Made by a program: the position numbers and the translations under genes. Positions 31,559 to 40,295 of a DNA stretch of 64,000 bases are shown one piece after another. The DNA comes from Pseudomonas sp. 10S4 (GTDB lineage: Bacteria; Pseudomonadota; Gammaproteobacteria; Pseudomonadales; Pseudomonadaceae), in the NCBI RefSeq assembly GCF_034344865.1, contig NZ_CP133774.1, positions 3,782,001 to 3,846,000 on the forward strand, read 5' to 3'. The stretch's first letter is position 1; every line of letters starts with the position of its first letter. A model generated the notes under the pieces. That model worked only from the letters and a program-made list of their open reading frames with translations, had not been told where the DNA came from and did not search any database.

Positions 31559-32872
31559 ATGAAAGTGTTGAAAGGCCAGGACATCCTGGCACTTGGTTTT
31601 ATGACGTTTGCCCTGTTTGTCGGGGCTGGCAACATCATCTTCCCGCCTATCGTCGGTTTGCAGTCCGGGCCTCATGTCTGGATGGCGGCGCTGGGTTTTC
31701 TGATCACTGCAGTCGGTCTGCCGGTGATCACCGTTGTCGCCCTGGCCAAGGTCGGTGGGGCAATGGATGCGTTGAGCAGCCCGATCGGTAAAGTCGCTGG
31801 TGGCCTGTTGGCCGCGGCGTGCTACCTGGCTGTCGGCCCGCTGTTTGCGACGCCGCGCACCGCCACCGTGTCCTTCGAAGTAGGCCTGGCGCCGCTGACC
31901 GGTGAGAGCCCGCTGGCGCTGTTCCTCTACAGCTCGGTGTACTTCCTGTTGGTGTTCTTTATCTCGCTGTATCCGGGCCGCCTGCTGGATACCGTAGGAC
32001 GTTTCCTTGCGCCGCTGAAGATCATCGCCCTGGCCGTGCTCGGCATCGCCGCGTTCGCCTTGCCGGCCGGTGATATCGGCGTGGCCACGCCTGAATATGT
32101 GGCGGCACCGTTCTCTCAAGGGTTTATCAATGGTTACCTGACCATGGATACCCTGGGTGCTCTGGTGTTCGGCATCGTTATCGTTAACGCGATCCGCTCC
32201 CGTGGCGTCGAGTCGCCAGCGTTGATCACCCGTTACGCGATCATTGCCGGTTTGATTGCCGGCGTCGGTCTGGCGCTGGTGTACGTCAGCCTGTTCCGCC
32301 TCGGTTCGGGCAGCCATGAAGTGGCCGCCGGTGCCGCGAATGGTGCGGCCGTCCTGCACGCCTACGTGCAGCACACCTTCGGTTCGCTGGGCAGCGGTTT
32401 CCTGGCGGTGTTGATCTCGCTGGCCTGCCTGGTGACTGCGGTCGGCCTGACCTGCGCCTGCGCCGAATACTTCAGCCGGGTGTTGCCTCTGTCCTACAAG
32501 ACACTGGTCATCATCCTGGCGGTGTTCTCGCTGTTTGTGTCCAACCTGGGCCTCACCAAGCTGATCGCGTTCTCGATCCCGGTGCTGACCGCGATCTACC
32601 CGCCGTGCATCGTCCTGGTCGCCCTGAGCTTCTGCAAAGACTTCTGGCGTGAACAGGGCCGCATCGTTGGCCCGGTGATGCTGGTGTCGTTCATTTTCGG
32701 CATGATCGACGCGCTTAAAGGTGCCGGTCTGGCGGACTGGATGCCGACGCAGCTGTCGCACCTGCCGTTGAGCGAACAAGGTCTGGCCTGGCTGGTGCCG
32801 TCGGTCATGACCCTGGTAGTGGCCGCCGTTTGCGATCGCATGCTCGGCAAGCGCGCCGAAGCCCTGGCTTAA
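31559..32872 (+). CDS. brnQ: Branched-chain amino acid transport system II carrier protein (BrnQ/BraB type)
   Basis: This 437-residue cation-coupled carrier for leucine, isoleucine and valine lies in the inner membrane. The opening [34 protein letters not shown] is diagnostic for the LIVCS family, and about 12 helices follow. [16 protein letters not shown] and the [16 protein letters not shown] segment are conserved. In P. aeruginosa the homologue directly after sucD is braB, so the same symbol could be used. It is a single gene with its own terminator at 32913-32948. Confidence 0.93.
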   Translation: MKVLKGQDILALGFMTFALFVGAGNIIFPPIVGLQSGPHVWMAALGFLITAVGLPVITVVALAKVGGAMDALSSPIGKVAGGLLAAACYLAVGPLFATPRTATVSFEVGLAPLTGESPLALFLYSSVYFLLVFFISLYPGRLLDTVGRFLAPLKIIALAVLGIAAFALPAGDIGVATPEYVAAPFSQGFINGYLTMDTLGALVFGIVIVNAIRSRGVESPALITRYAIIAGLIAGVGLALVYVSLFRLGSGSHEVAAGAANGAAVLHAYVQHTFGSLGSGFLAVLISLACLVTAVGLTCACAEYFSRVLPLSYKTLVIILAVFSLFVSNLGLTKLIAFSIPVLTAIYPPCIVLVALSFCKDFWREQGRIVGPVMLVSFIFGMIDALKGAGLADWMPTQLSHLPLSEQGLAWLVPSVMTLVVAAVCDRMLGKRAEALA

Positions 32873-32912
32873 ACCTGACCGTCCGCCACAAGCGGGCAGC
32901 AGGCCAAAACAG

Positions 32913-32948
32913 AAATGCCCCGTATCAATCGATACGGGGCATTTTTTA
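32913..32948 (+). terminator. Intrinsic terminator after brnQ
   Basis: A perfect stem AAATGCCCCGTATC with AATC loop and complement is followed by a run of T. Confidence 0.92.
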
Positions 32949-33021
32949 TGGGCGTGAGGCAGTGTCTTTTTCCGTCAGCTAGCGTCGAACCACTGCCAAA
33001 ACCACTTCTGGGGGCGAACCT

Positions 33022-33118
33022 TTGTGGCGAGGGGCTTGCCCCCATTGGGGCGCGAAGCGGCCCTGCGCGTTTCGGGGACTGCTGCGCAGTCCAGCGGGGG
33101 CAAGCCCCCTCGCCACAA
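33022..33118. repeat. REPIN of the TGTGGCGAGGGG class
   Basis: The inverted arms TGTGGCGAGGGGCTTGCCCC and complement flank GCGCGAAGCGGCC/GGACTGCTGCGCAGTCC inner stems. It lies between brnQ and the DUF599 gene. The frame of the DUF599 gene is open through it, but the true start is downstream. Confidence 0.9.
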
Positions 33119-33171
33119 AAGCCCGTTCCCACAGGTTTTCGGTTTTCCGCACCCACATCACAAGGACCTGC

Positions 33172-33909
33172 ATGTCGTTCATCCACGCCAACCTGATCCA
33201 CCTTCTCGCCGCGCTCTGGTTTGTCATCTGCTGGGGCGGCTACACCCGTTATGCGACGTGGAAGGGCCGTGATACCGCGTGCCTGGCCAGCGTGCTGCAT
33301 CTGTACCGCGAAGACTGGATGCGCCGCATGCTGCTGCGTGACAACCGCATCGCCGATGCCAGCGTGATCGGCAACCTGGAACGCAACGCCTCGTTCTTCG
33401 CCTCCAGCACCTTGATTATCCTGGCGGGTATTCTCACCCTACTCGGCGCCTCCGAAAGGGCTGTGTCGTTGCTGGCAGACATTCCCATGGTCCAGCAGGC
33501 TTCTCAGGGTATGTCGGAGATCAAGTTGCTGTGTCTGGCGATGGTGTTTGTCTACGCGTTCTTCACCTTCAGTTGGTGCATGCGTCAGTACAACTTCGCG
33601 GCCGTGCTAGTTGGCTCGGCACCGATGATCGGCGAGCGGCATGTTTCCGAGCAGGAGCGTAAAGCCTTCGCCGCACGTGCGGCGCGGGTGATCTCGATGG
33701 CGGCCAACCAGTTCAACTTCGGCCTGCGCTCTTACTACTTCGGCATGACCATGCTGGCCTGGTTCGTCAGCCCATGGCTGTTCATGTTGATGAGCACCGG
33801 CGTGGTGCTGGTGTTGTATCGTCGGGAGTTTCACTCCGACGTTCTCGACGTGATGGTCTATACCCCTACAGAGGCGCCATTGCCCGAAGCCAACAAAGAG
33901 GCCGCTTGA
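33172..33909 (+). CDS. DUF599 family membrane protein
   Basis: This is a 245-residue protein of the DUF599 family, function unknown. The ATG at 33172 is chosen because AAGGA lies just upstream and the protein then starts at the conserved MSFIHANLIHLLAALWFVICWGGY. An open frame reaches further back but only translates a REPIN. There are about four membrane helices (residues 10-26, 73-93, 120-140 and 190-215), and the long central part contains RNASFFASSTLIILAG and QFNFGLRSYYFGM, typical of the family. It is coupled to the next gene through TGATG. Confidence 0.85.
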   Translation: MSFIHANLIHLLAALWFVICWGGYTRYATWKGRDTACLASVLHLYREDWMRRMLLRDNRIADASVIGNLERNASFFASSTLIILAGILTLLGASERAVSLLADIPMVQQASQGMSEIKLLCLAMVFVYAFFTFSWCMRQYNFAAVLVGSAPMIGERHVSEQERKAFAARAARVISMAANQFNFGLRSYYFGMTMLAWFVSPWLFMLMSTGVVLVLYRREFHSDVLDVMVYTPTEAPLPEANKEAA

Positions 33910-34310
33910 TGAGTATTCCGTTCTGGTGTGTGTTTATCAGTGCATTGCTGATTTACGTGGCCCGCATGCCCGTGGCCAAAGCCATGAAAGAGCAGGGCGG
34001 TTACAACAATCACCTGCCACGCCAGCAACAGGCGCAACTAACCGGTTTGGGCGCCCGTGCATTGGCGGCTCACCAGAACAGTATCGAAGCCTTCATCTTG
34101 TTTGCAGTGGGCGTGTTGATGGCGCACACCACGCAAACGGCGGGGTGGCTGATCGACTCGCTGGCGATCATCTTTGTGGTCGCGCGCATTCTCTATTTGT
34201 TGTGCTATTTGAAGGATCTTGCCTGGCAGCGCAGTCTGGTGTGGATCGTCGGGTTAGTCTGTTCGTTATTGCTGATGATTAGTCCGACTTTTAAAACCGT
34301 TTTGCTCTAA
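33909..34310 (+). CDS. MAPEG family membrane protein
   Basis: This is a 133-residue, four-helix inner-membrane protein of the MAPEG superfamily (membrane-associated, eicosanoid/glutathione metabolism). The signature region ARALAAHQNSIEAFILFAVGV at about residues 50-70 is clear, and the C-terminal helices include VARILYLLCYLKDL. Bacterial members are mostly uncharacterised; glutathione-dependent activity is possible but not shown. The start overlaps the DUF599 stop by one base, so the two are co-translated. A bidirectional terminator follows. Confidence 0.88.
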   Translation: MSIPFWCVFISALLIYVARMPVAKAMKEQGGYNNHLPRQQQAQLTGLGARALAAHQNSIEAFILFAVGVLMAHTTQTAGWLIDSLAIIFVVARILYLLCYLKDLAWQRSLVWIVGLVCSLLLMISPTFKTVLL

Positions 34311-34330
34311 CGCAGCAAATAACAGGCAAA

Positions 34331-34362
34331 AGAAAACCCGCACTTGGCGGGTTTTCTTTTAT
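34331..34362. terminator. Bidirectional terminator between MAPEG gene and lipoprotein gene
   Basis: The stem AGAAAACCCGC/GCGGGTTTTCT has a short loop and T-rich flanks on both strands, between convergent genes. Confidence 0.88.
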
Positions 34363-34378
34363 CACGCTAAAAACTGTT

Positions 34379-34645
34379 TTAGTTTTTAGGTGCTTCGGTT
34401 GGCGCGACCGGGGTGGCCGGAGCCGACTCCTGGGCTGCCGCTTTATTCGATTCAGCCTGATCTTTGGCGGCTTCGGCGTTTTCTTTCGCCGCGTCGTTCA
34501 CTTTATCCTGAGCTTCGTTCATTTTTTGCTGGGCTTGCTCAGCATGTTGGTTAGCATCTTGAGCTTTGTCCTCGGATTTTTTATCGCAAGCAGCGAGACC
34601 GAGGGAAGCGGTCAACATCAAGGCAATAGCTAAAGTCTTACGCAT
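34379..34645 (-). CDS. Small Ala/Lys/Glu-rich lipoprotein
   Basis: This is an 88-residue predicted lipoprotein. MRKTLAIALMLTASLGLAAC is a signal peptide with lipobox GLAAC, so Cys20 is lipidated. Asp follows directly at +2, which in enteric bacteria would favour inner-membrane retention. The mature part is a charged helix (QDANQHAEQAQQKMNEAQDK and NDAAKENAEAAKDQAESN), likely coiled-coil, ending in a Pro/Ala tail. AAGGAG is spaced well for the ATG at 34645; a further-upstream start is unlikely. It lies alone between convergent and divergent neighbours. Function unknown; a structural or envelope-spacing role is only a guess. Confidence 0.8.
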   Translation of the reverse strand: MRKTLAIALMLTASLGLAACDKKSEDKAQDANQHAEQAQQKMNEAQDKVNDAAKENAEAAKDQAESNKAAAQESAPATPVAPTEAPKN

Positions 34646-34803
34646 GGGGTGTTTCTCCTTATGGAAAATATCTACTGGCCTTTCGAGCACAACCGCCGAC
34701 GATAAGTTCCTCATTTCATACAGATATATATGTTTTTAACGATACGGAACTTTTGCCTGATTCACCTGAGGCTTTGGCTGGATACTAAGAAGAGATTTAC
34801 CTA

Positions 34804-35280
34804 ATGGCCGACAACCCCATTTTTGAGCGTGCAACACGATTTCTATCGGCACTGCGACATTGTCAGGTACTCGGTTTACGCGTGCACAGCGCAAGCAATG
34901 AAGGGCTGACAGTGATCCTGCCCTACAGCCCGCAAATTGTCGGAAACCCGCAAACCGGTGTCATCCATGGTGGCGCCCTGACGTCGCTGATGGACACCGC
35001 GTGCGGCATGTCCACCCTGTGCGTGTTGCCGGAATTCGAAGTCTGCCCGACCCTCGATTTGCGCATTGACTACATGCACGCGGCCCAGCCGCATAAGGAT
35101 GTCTACGGTTTCGCCCAGTGTTACCGGGTGACCACTGACGTGATCTTCGCCCGAGGCTTTGCCTACCAGGACGACCCCGAGCACCCCATCGCCCACGTGG
35201 TCGGCACTTTTATGCGCATGGGCAAGGGCATCAAAGGCACTAAAGGCTTTGGCGGCACGATCGCCGGAGGTGCGAAATGA
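34804..35280 (+). CDS. PaaI-type hotdog thioesterase (first of a tandem pair)
   Basis: This 158-residue hotdog-fold protein belongs to the PaaI/YdiI thioesterase group. It has the characteristic GVIHGGALTSLMDTACGMS segment near residues 56-74, with the helix-start Gly-Gly and catalytic-type Asp, and then LRIDYMHAAQPHKDV on the following strands. Such enzymes hydrolyse acyl-CoAs; the substrate cannot be inferred. The stop overlaps the start of the second hotdog gene (ATGA), so the two products are probably made in step and could form a hetero-oligomer. Confidence 0.85.
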   Translation: MADNPIFERATRFLSALRHCQVLGLRVHSASNEGLTVILPYSPQIVGNPQTGVIHGGALTSLMDTACGMSTLCVLPEFEVCPTLDLRIDYMHAAQPHKDVYGFAQCYRVTTDVIFARGFAYQDDPEHPIAHVVGTFMRMGKGIKGTKGFGGTIAGGAK

Positions 35281-35729
35281 CCGATTCGTTCAAGGAACAA
35301 CTTCAACAGGCCCACGCGCAAGGGGACTACGCCTCGCTGCTGCACCTGATCCCGTACGCCAAGTTGATTGGTGTCGAGTGTTCGCGAGTCGGGGATGAGT
35401 TGCTGTTCCGCTTGCCGGCCAACAAGGACAACATTGGTAACCCTTTATTGCCGGCGATCCATGGCGGCGTGATCGCCGGGTTCATGGAGCTGTCGGCGGC
35501 ACTGCACCTGTTGATCTTCACCGGCTCGCCCGGTGTGCCGAAGATTATCGACTTCTCCCTCGACTATCTGCGCGCCGGGCAATTTCGCGATACCTGGGCG
35601 CGTTGCCAGGTTTGCCGCCAGGGGCGGCGGGTGGCCAACGTGGCGATAACGGCCTGGCAAACCACCGAAGCCGAGCCGATTGCCACGGCCCGGGGGCATT
35701 TCAAAATTGAAGACCCCTTGAAATCCTGA
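35277..35729 (+). CDS. PaaI-type hotdog thioesterase (second of a tandem pair)
   Basis: This is a 150-residue hotdog-fold protein related to the preceding one: IHGGVIAGFMELSAALHLL takes the place of the IHGGALTSLMDTACGMS segment, and IDFSLDYLRAGQFRDTWA forms the next strands. The acidic residue in the HGG helix is Glu here rather than Asp. The sequences are otherwise well diverged, which points to an old duplication and a heteromeric pair rather than redundancy. It is followed by htpG after 81 bp. Confidence 0.84.
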   Translation: MTDSFKEQLQQAHAQGDYASLLHLIPYAKLIGVECSRVGDELLFRLPANKDNIGNPLLPAIHGGVIAGFMELSAALHLLIFTGSPGVPKIIDFSLDYLRAGQFRDTWARCQVCRQGRRVANVAITAWQTTEAEPIATARGHFKIEDPLKS

Positions 35730-35810
35730 ACTCAGCCCCAAACTCTGATGACAACCCGCCGCCGACCCTTCAGGTCGCGGCCACTGCCATCTGATTGGAG
35801 TTTGATGACC

Positions 35811-37715
35811 ATGAGTGTGGAAACTCAAAAGGAAACCCTGGGCTTCCAGACCGAGGTGAAGCAACTGCTGCACCTCATGATCCATTCGCTGTATTCCAAC
35901 AAGGAAATCTTCCTTCGCGAATTGATCTCGAACGCCTCTGACGCTGTCGACAAATTACGTTTCGAAGCCCTGTCCAAGCCTGAGTTGCTGGAAGGTGGCG
36001 CCGAACTGAAAATCCGTGTGAGCTTCGACAAAGACGCCAAAACCGTCACCCTCGAAGACAACGGTATCGGCATGAGCCGTGAAGAAGCGATCACCCACTT
36101 GGGGACCATCGCCAAATCCGGTACGGCCGATTTCATGAAGCACCTGTCCGGCGATCAGAAAAAAGATTCGCACCTGATCGGTCAGTTCGGTGTGGGCTTC
36201 TACTCTGCATTCATCGTCGCCGACAAAGTCGACGTGTTCAGCCGTCGTGCCGGTGATGCTGCCAGCGAAGGCGTGCACTGGGCGTCCAAGGGTGAAGGCG
36301 AGTTCGAAGTCGCCACCGTTGAGAAAGCCGAGCGTGGCACCCGTATCGTCCTGCACCTGAAGGCTGCTGAAGACGAATTCGCCGATGGCTGGCGTCTGCG
36401 CAACATCATCAAGAAATACTCCGACCACATCGCTCTGCCGATCGAGTTGCCGAAAGAAGCGGCAGCCGCTGAAGGCGAAGAGCAGCCAGCCGTTGAATGG
36501 GAAACCGTCAACCGCGCCAGCGCCCTGTGGACCCGTCCTCGCACTGAAGTGAAGGATGAGGAATACCAGGAGTTCTACAAACACATCGCCCACGATTTCG
36601 AGAACCCGCTGAACTGGACCCATAACAAGGTCGAAGGCAAGCTGGAATACACCTCGCTGCTCTACGTGCCGACCCGCGCTCCGTTCGACCTGTACCAGCG
36701 TGAAGCGCCGAAAGGCCTGAAGCTGTACGTGCAGCGTGTGTTCGTGATGGATCAGGCCGAGTCGTTCCTGCCGCTGTACCTGCGCTTCATTAAAGGTGTG
36801 GTCGATTCCAACGACCTGTCGCTGAACGTGTCGCGGGAAATCCTGCAGAAAGACCCGATCATCGATTCCATGAAGTCGGCGCTGACCAAGCGCGTACTCG
36901 ACATGCTGGAAAAACTGGCGAAGAACGAGCCCGAGCAATACAAAGGCTTCTGGAAAAACTTCGGTCAGGTCATGAAAGAAGGCCCGGCTGAAGATTTCGC
37001 CAACAAAGAAAAAATCGCAGGCCTGCTGCGCTTTGCATCCACCAACGGTGATGAAGGCGAGCAAGTGGTCGGTCTGGCTGAATACCTGGCCCGCGCCAAG
37101 GAAGGTCAGGACAAGATCTACTACCTGACCGGCGAAACCTACGCACAAGTCAAAAACAGCCCGCACCTGGAAGTCTTCCGCAAGAAAGGCATCGAAGTGC
37201 TGCTGCTGACCGACCGCATCGACGAGTGGCTGATGAGCTACCTCAGCGACTTCGACGGCAAGAGCTTTGTCGACGTGGCACGCGGAGACCTGGACCTCGG
37301 CAACCTGGATTCGGAAGAAGACAAGAAAGCCGCGGAAGAAGTCGCCAAGTCCAAAGAAGGTTTGGTTGAACGTCTGAAAACTGCACTGGGCGACTCGGTT
37401 GCTGAAGTGCGGGTTTCCCACCGTCTGACCGATTCCCCGGCGATCCTGGCCATCGGCGAGCAGGACCTGGGCTTGCAGATGCGTCAGATCCTCGAAGCCA
37501 GCGGGCAGAAGGTGCCGGATTCGAAGCCGATCTTCGAATTCAACCCGGCTCACCCACTGATCGAGAAGCTTGACGCTGAGCAGAGTGACGAGCGCTTTGG
37601 CGATCTGTCGCACATCCTGTTCGATCAGGCGGCCCTGGCGGCTGGTGATAGCTTGAAAGACCCGGCGGCCTACGTGCGCCGTCTCAACAAGCTGTTGGTT
37701 GAACTGTCGGTTTAA
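35811..37715 (+). CDS. htpG: Molecular chaperone HtpG (Hsp90)
   Basis: This is the 634-residue bacterial Hsp90, an ATP-dependent cytosolic chaperone. The ATG at 35811 gives [20 protein letters not shown], the usual Pseudomonas start; an ATG two codons earlier is also possible. The GHKL ATPase motifs are present: the Glu and Asn of [25 protein letters not shown], and the lid-end [15 protein letters not shown]. The middle-domain Arg is in [11 protein letters not shown]. The 81-bp upstream gap has only a poor match to a sigma32 promoter, so heat-shock control cannot be asserted. A terminator follows. Confidence 0.97.
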   Translation: MSVETQKETLGFQTEVKQLLHLMIHSLYSNKEIFLRELISNASDAVDKLRFEALSKPELLEGGAELKIRVSFDKDAKTVTLEDNGIGMSREEAITHLGTIAKSGTADFMKHLSGDQKKDSHLIGQFGVGFYSAFIVADKVDVFSRRAGDAASEGVHWASKGEGEFEVATVEKAERGTRIVLHLKAAEDEFADGWRLRNIIKKYSDHIALPIELPKEAAAAEGEEQPAVEWETVNRASALWTRPRTEVKDEEYQEFYKHIAHDFENPLNWTHNKVEGKLEYTSLLYVPTRAPFDLYQREAPKGLKLYVQRVFVMDQAESFLPLYLRFIKGVVDSNDLSLNVSREILQKDPIIDSMKSALTKRVLDMLEKLAKNEPEQYKGFWKNFGQVMKEGPAEDFANKEKIAGLLRFASTNGDEGEQVVGLAEYLARAKEGQDKIYYLTGETYAQVKNSPHLEVFRKKGIEVLLLTDRIDEWLMSYLSDFDGKSFVDVARGDLDLGNLDSEEDKKAAEEVAKSKEGLVERLKTALGDSVAEVRVSHRLTDSPAILAIGEQDLGLQMRQILEASGQKVPDSKPIFEFNPAHPLIEKLDAEQSDERFGDLSHILFDQAALAAGDSLKDPAAYVRRLNKLLVELSV

Positions 37716-37726
37716 CTGAGTTGTAC

Positions 37727-37754
37727 AAAAACCCGCTTCGGCGGGTTTTTTTAT
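37727..37754 (+). terminator. Intrinsic terminator after htpG
   Basis: The stem AAAAACCCGC, TTCG loop and complement are followed by T. It lies between htpG and the dienelactone hydrolase gene. Confidence 0.9.
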
Positions 37755-37776
37755 TCTTGAGTCTTAGGAGTCTGAA

Positions 37777-38505
37777 ATGAGCCAAGTCACTGTGCGTTCC
37801 GTGGTCTATCAACTGGATGGCCAATCTTACGAAAGCCGTCTGGCCTTTGATGCCGACCATAAAGGGCCACGTCCGGGTCTGTTGATGGCACCGAACTGGA
37901 TGGGCGTCAGCGCTGGCGCCGAAGAAATCGCCAAGTCGGTGGCGGCCAAGGGTTACGTGGTGTTGCTTGCTGACCTTTACGGCCAGTCGGTTCGCCCGCA
38001 GAACGGCGATGAGGCGGGCGCGGCGATGATGCCGTTGAAGAATGACCGCGCATTGCTGCGCAAGCGCATGGCGGCAGCGTTCGAGCAATTGCAGACTCAG
38101 GGCGAGGCGGCGGTCGATACCTCGAAGCTGGCGACTTTCGGTTTCTGCTTTGGCGGTTGCTGCGCGCTGGAACTGGCTCGCACCGGTGCGCCGGTGAAAG
38201 CGGCGGTCTCGTTCCATGGCTCGCTGGATACACCGAACGTGAACGATGCGAAAAACATCAAGGGCTCGGTGTTGGTGCTGCACGGTGCGTCCGATCCGCT
38301 GGTGCCAAAAGAGCAATTGCCGGCGTTTGAAGATGAAATGAACGCGGCGGGCGTGGATTGGCAGCTGCTGAGCTACGGCGGTGCGGTTCACTCGTTTACC
38401 GATCCGCATGCGAACGTGCCGGGCAAGATGATGTATGACGCGAAAACGGCCACTCGGGCGTTTGTGTCGATGCATAACTTGCTGGATGAAGTCTTTAAAG
38501 GCTGA
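37777..38505 (+). CDS. Dienelactone hydrolase family protein
   Basis: This 242-residue cytosolic alpha/beta hydrolase belongs to the DLH family, which uses Cys as nucleophile. The elbow TFGFCFGGCCALEL places the Cys near residue 123. The acid is in LHGASDPLVPKEQ and the His in GGAVHSFTDPHA, completing the triad. An early Glu-containing segment (PNWMGVSAGAEEIAKSVA) matches the family. The natural substrate is not evident; aromatic-ring degradation genes are absent from the neighbourhood. It is a single gene following the htpG terminator. Confidence 0.9.
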   Translation: MSQVTVRSVVYQLDGQSYESRLAFDADHKGPRPGLLMAPNWMGVSAGAEEIAKSVAAKGYVVLLADLYGQSVRPQNGDEAGAAMMPLKNDRALLRKRMAAAFEQLQTQGEAAVDTSKLATFGFCFGGCCALELARTGAPVKAAVSFHGSLDTPNVNDAKNIKGSVLVLHGASDPLVPKEQLPAFEDEMNAAGVDWQLLSYGGAVHSFTDPHANVPGKMMYDAKTATRAFVSMHNLLDEVFKG

Positions 38506-38550
38506 TTGCTGCTTTTTGCCCTGACATCGTTGGTGTTAGTGCTGGCCTCA

Positions 38551-38611
38551 TCGCGAGCAGGCTCGCTCCCACATTGGAATGCATTCCCCTGTGGGAGCGA
38601 GCCTGCTCGCG
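38551..38611. repeat. REPIN, short spacer
   Basis: The inverted arms TCGCGAGCAGGCTCGCTCCC and complement are separated by only about 15 bp. It lies between the convergent DLH and pirin genes. Confidence 0.9.
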
Positions 38612-38638
38612 AAAGCGGTTTAACTGATGCTGAAGACC

Positions 38639-39499
38639 TTAAGGCAGTTCGATCCGCTCACTTTCCCCCGGCACCGTCGGCCAATCCCCGGCCGCCCAGC
38701 GTCGCCTCGCTTCATCGATCAGCGCCGGATCGCTCGCGACAAAGTTCCAGTTGATCCGCCGTGGCCCATCCAGCGGCGCACCGCCGAACAACACGGCGTG
38801 GCAGTCGCTCTCGGCAAACAACGTCATCTCTTCCCCGACCGGCAACACCACCAGCGAATGCGGTTCTACCGGCTCGCCGTCGAGTTGTACCTCGCCATCC
38901 AGCACATACAGTGCTCGCTCTTCATGCTCGGTCGGAATCAGCAAGGTCGTCGCGGTTTGCAGGTTCAATTCGGCGTACAGCGTAGGAGAAAGCACCGGCA
39001 CCGGCGATTCCAGGCAAAAGCCTGTCCCGGCAATCATCCGGATCTTCACGCCGAGGTTATCGCTGACCGGCAACGTGGACGCAGGGTGATGGCTGTAGTG
39101 CCCCGGACCTTGTTCATGATCCTTGGGCGAGGCGAGCCAGATCTGCACGCCGTGCATCGTGAAGCCGCTATTTTTCAGCGCCTCGGGCGTGCGTTCAACG
39201 TGGGCAATCGCGCTGCCCGCCGTCATCCAACTCACATCGCCGGCGCCCACCACCTGATCAGAACCGAGGCTGTCCTTGTGCTGGATCTGCCCCTGGAACA
39301 AATAGGTGAGGGTCGACAGACCGATGTGCGGGTGTTGTCGGATGTTCATGCCTTTACCCGGCGGATAACGGGTTTCGAGCATGTGGTCGAAAAACACGAA
39401 AGGCCCGACGCTGCGGCATTTGGCTGACGGCAACGGACGAAGAATCGGTTGACCTTCGACATCTTCGGCGCGGGGGCTGATCACGAGTGGAGTGTTCAT
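38639..39499 (-). CDS. Pirin family protein
   Basis: This is a 286-residue bicupin of the pirin family. The N-terminal cupin carries the metal-site residues in IRQHPHIGLSTLTYLFQGQIQHKDSLG (two His, then a third His). The Glu/Gln position is unusual only in detail, and the nucleus-type pirin context does not apply to bacteria. The C-terminal cupin is present (ERALYVLDGEVQLDG). Bacterial pirins are iron-binding; some have quercetinase activity or bind pyruvate dehydrogenase E1. The function of this one is unknown. An OsmC-type gene lies 61 bp upstream on the same strand, which may indicate a shared stress-related unit. Confidence 0.88.
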   Translation of the reverse strand: MNTPLVISPRAEDVEGQPILRPLPSAKCRSVGPFVFFDHMLETRYPPGKGMNIRQHPHIGLSTLTYLFQGQIQHKDSLGSDQVVGAGDVSWMTAGSAIAHVERTPEALKNSGFTMHGVQIWLASPKDHEQGPGHYSHHPASTLPVSDNLGVKIRMIAGTGFCLESPVPVLSPTLYAELNLQTATTLLIPTEHEERALYVLDGEVQLDGEPVEPHSLVVLPVGEEMTLFAESDCHAVLFGGAPLDGPRRINWNFVASDPALIDEARRRWAAGDWPTVPGESERIELP

Positions 39500-39560
39500 G
39501 CTGCATTCCAGGCTGAGCGGGTAATGCGTGGAGCATAACCCGCTTGCACTGCCCTTGCCG

Positions 39561-39977
39561 CTATTGGCTGAAGGCGCCTTCGGACAGGTGGGTCTCGATG
39601 CTGACCTCGGTGGTGGTCATCAGTTTGTGCACCGGGCAACGGTCGGCAACGCGGTGCAACTCCTCGCGCTGGGCGTCAGTGAGCACACCCTTGAGGGTCA
39701 GTTTGACGTGCAGGGCGTATTTGCCTTTCTGCTCCTCACTGTTGTCGCGTTTGACCTCGACCGTAACGCCGGTCAGCGGGATGTCCTTCTTCTTGGCGTA
39801 CATCTTCAGGGTCAGGGCCTTGCAGGCACCGAGGGCGGCGTCGAAGTAGTCGTGAGGCTCCGGCGCCGAGCCTTCGCCGCCGGCGGAGGTGGGCACATCG
39901 GCAAACAGTTCGTGGTCGTCGATCTGGACGCTGTGACGAAAGCCTTCACTGGAAACGGTATTGACGGTAACAGTCAT
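39561..39977 (-). CDS. OsmC family peroxiredoxin-like protein
   Basis: This 138-residue OsmC/Ohr-superfamily protein is a thiol hydroperoxidase by family. Both reactive-type Cys are present: in ALGACKALTLKMYAKKK (near residue 50) and in ADRCPVHKLM (near residue 118). The ATG at 39977 is preceded by GAGG; a start four codons upstream is possible. The C-terminal Cys motif with CPVHK and the TTEV tail fits the YhfA/OsmC branch rather than Ohr. It is transcribed with, or just ahead of, the pirin gene. Confidence 0.87.
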   Translation of the reverse strand: MTVTVNTVSSEGFRHSVQIDDHELFADVPTSAGGEGSAPEPHDYFDAALGACKALTLKMYAKKKDIPLTGVTVEVKRDNSEEQKGKYALHVKLTLKGVLTDAQREELHRVADRCPVHKLMTTTEVSIETHLSEGAFSQ

Positions 39978-40062
39978 GGGAAACCTCATCGGCAGTAGGA
40001 AAAGTCATTCGATCAAAATTGGACCCTGAAGGTATAGAGCATGCGTGCTGTGGCGCGTTCCC

Positions 40063-40135
40063 AAAAAGATCGCAGCCTTCGCCCACAGGCGCGTAGGAGC
40101 TGCCGAAGGCTCGGGCCGCGTTCGGACGATCTTTT
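40063..40135. repeat. GATCGCAGCCTTCG-class palindromic repeat
   Basis: The outer AAAAGATCG/CGATCTTTT and inner GCAGCCTTC...GAAGGCTC inverted repeats form one extended hairpin. A partial copy of the same motif lies inside the big inverted-end element near 17772-17800. Confidence 0.75.
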
Positions 40136-40211
40136 GATTTTGCTTGGCTCGGCTGAATCGTTACCGCCCGTTGATCGAAGTATTAAGGCGTTTTGATATC
40201 ACGTTTTGGTC

Positions 40212-40238
40212 TTACGCAAAATTTCTGCGGGCCGATAC
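40212..40238 (+). promoter_or_regulatory. Sigma28 (FliA)-type promoter of the chemoreceptor gene
   Basis: GCCGATAC at 40231-40238 matches the FliA -10 consensus. TTACG 14 bp upstream is a weaker -35. The predicted start is near 40245, about 50 bases before the ATG. The gene downstream is a chemoreceptor, a typical FliA target. Confidence 0.6.
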
Positions 40239-40295
40239 CGTCTAAAGCAACCCGCTGCAGGGATATGCAGTGCCTAATTGGAAGGAACCAGAGCA

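Noticed and set aside
33022..33171. A longer DUF599 protein starting in the REPIN
   Set aside because: A good ribosome site precedes the ATG at 33172 and the protein family starts there, so unlike opmB and cobB this REPIN is merely upstream.
35730..35810. Heat-shock (sigma32) promoter before htpG
   Set aside because: Only a poor match in both hexamers is visible; it is not strong enough to annotate.
35955..37613. A 552-codon open frame opposite htpG
   Set aside because: It is an antisense shadow with no initiation signal and no recognisable domain.
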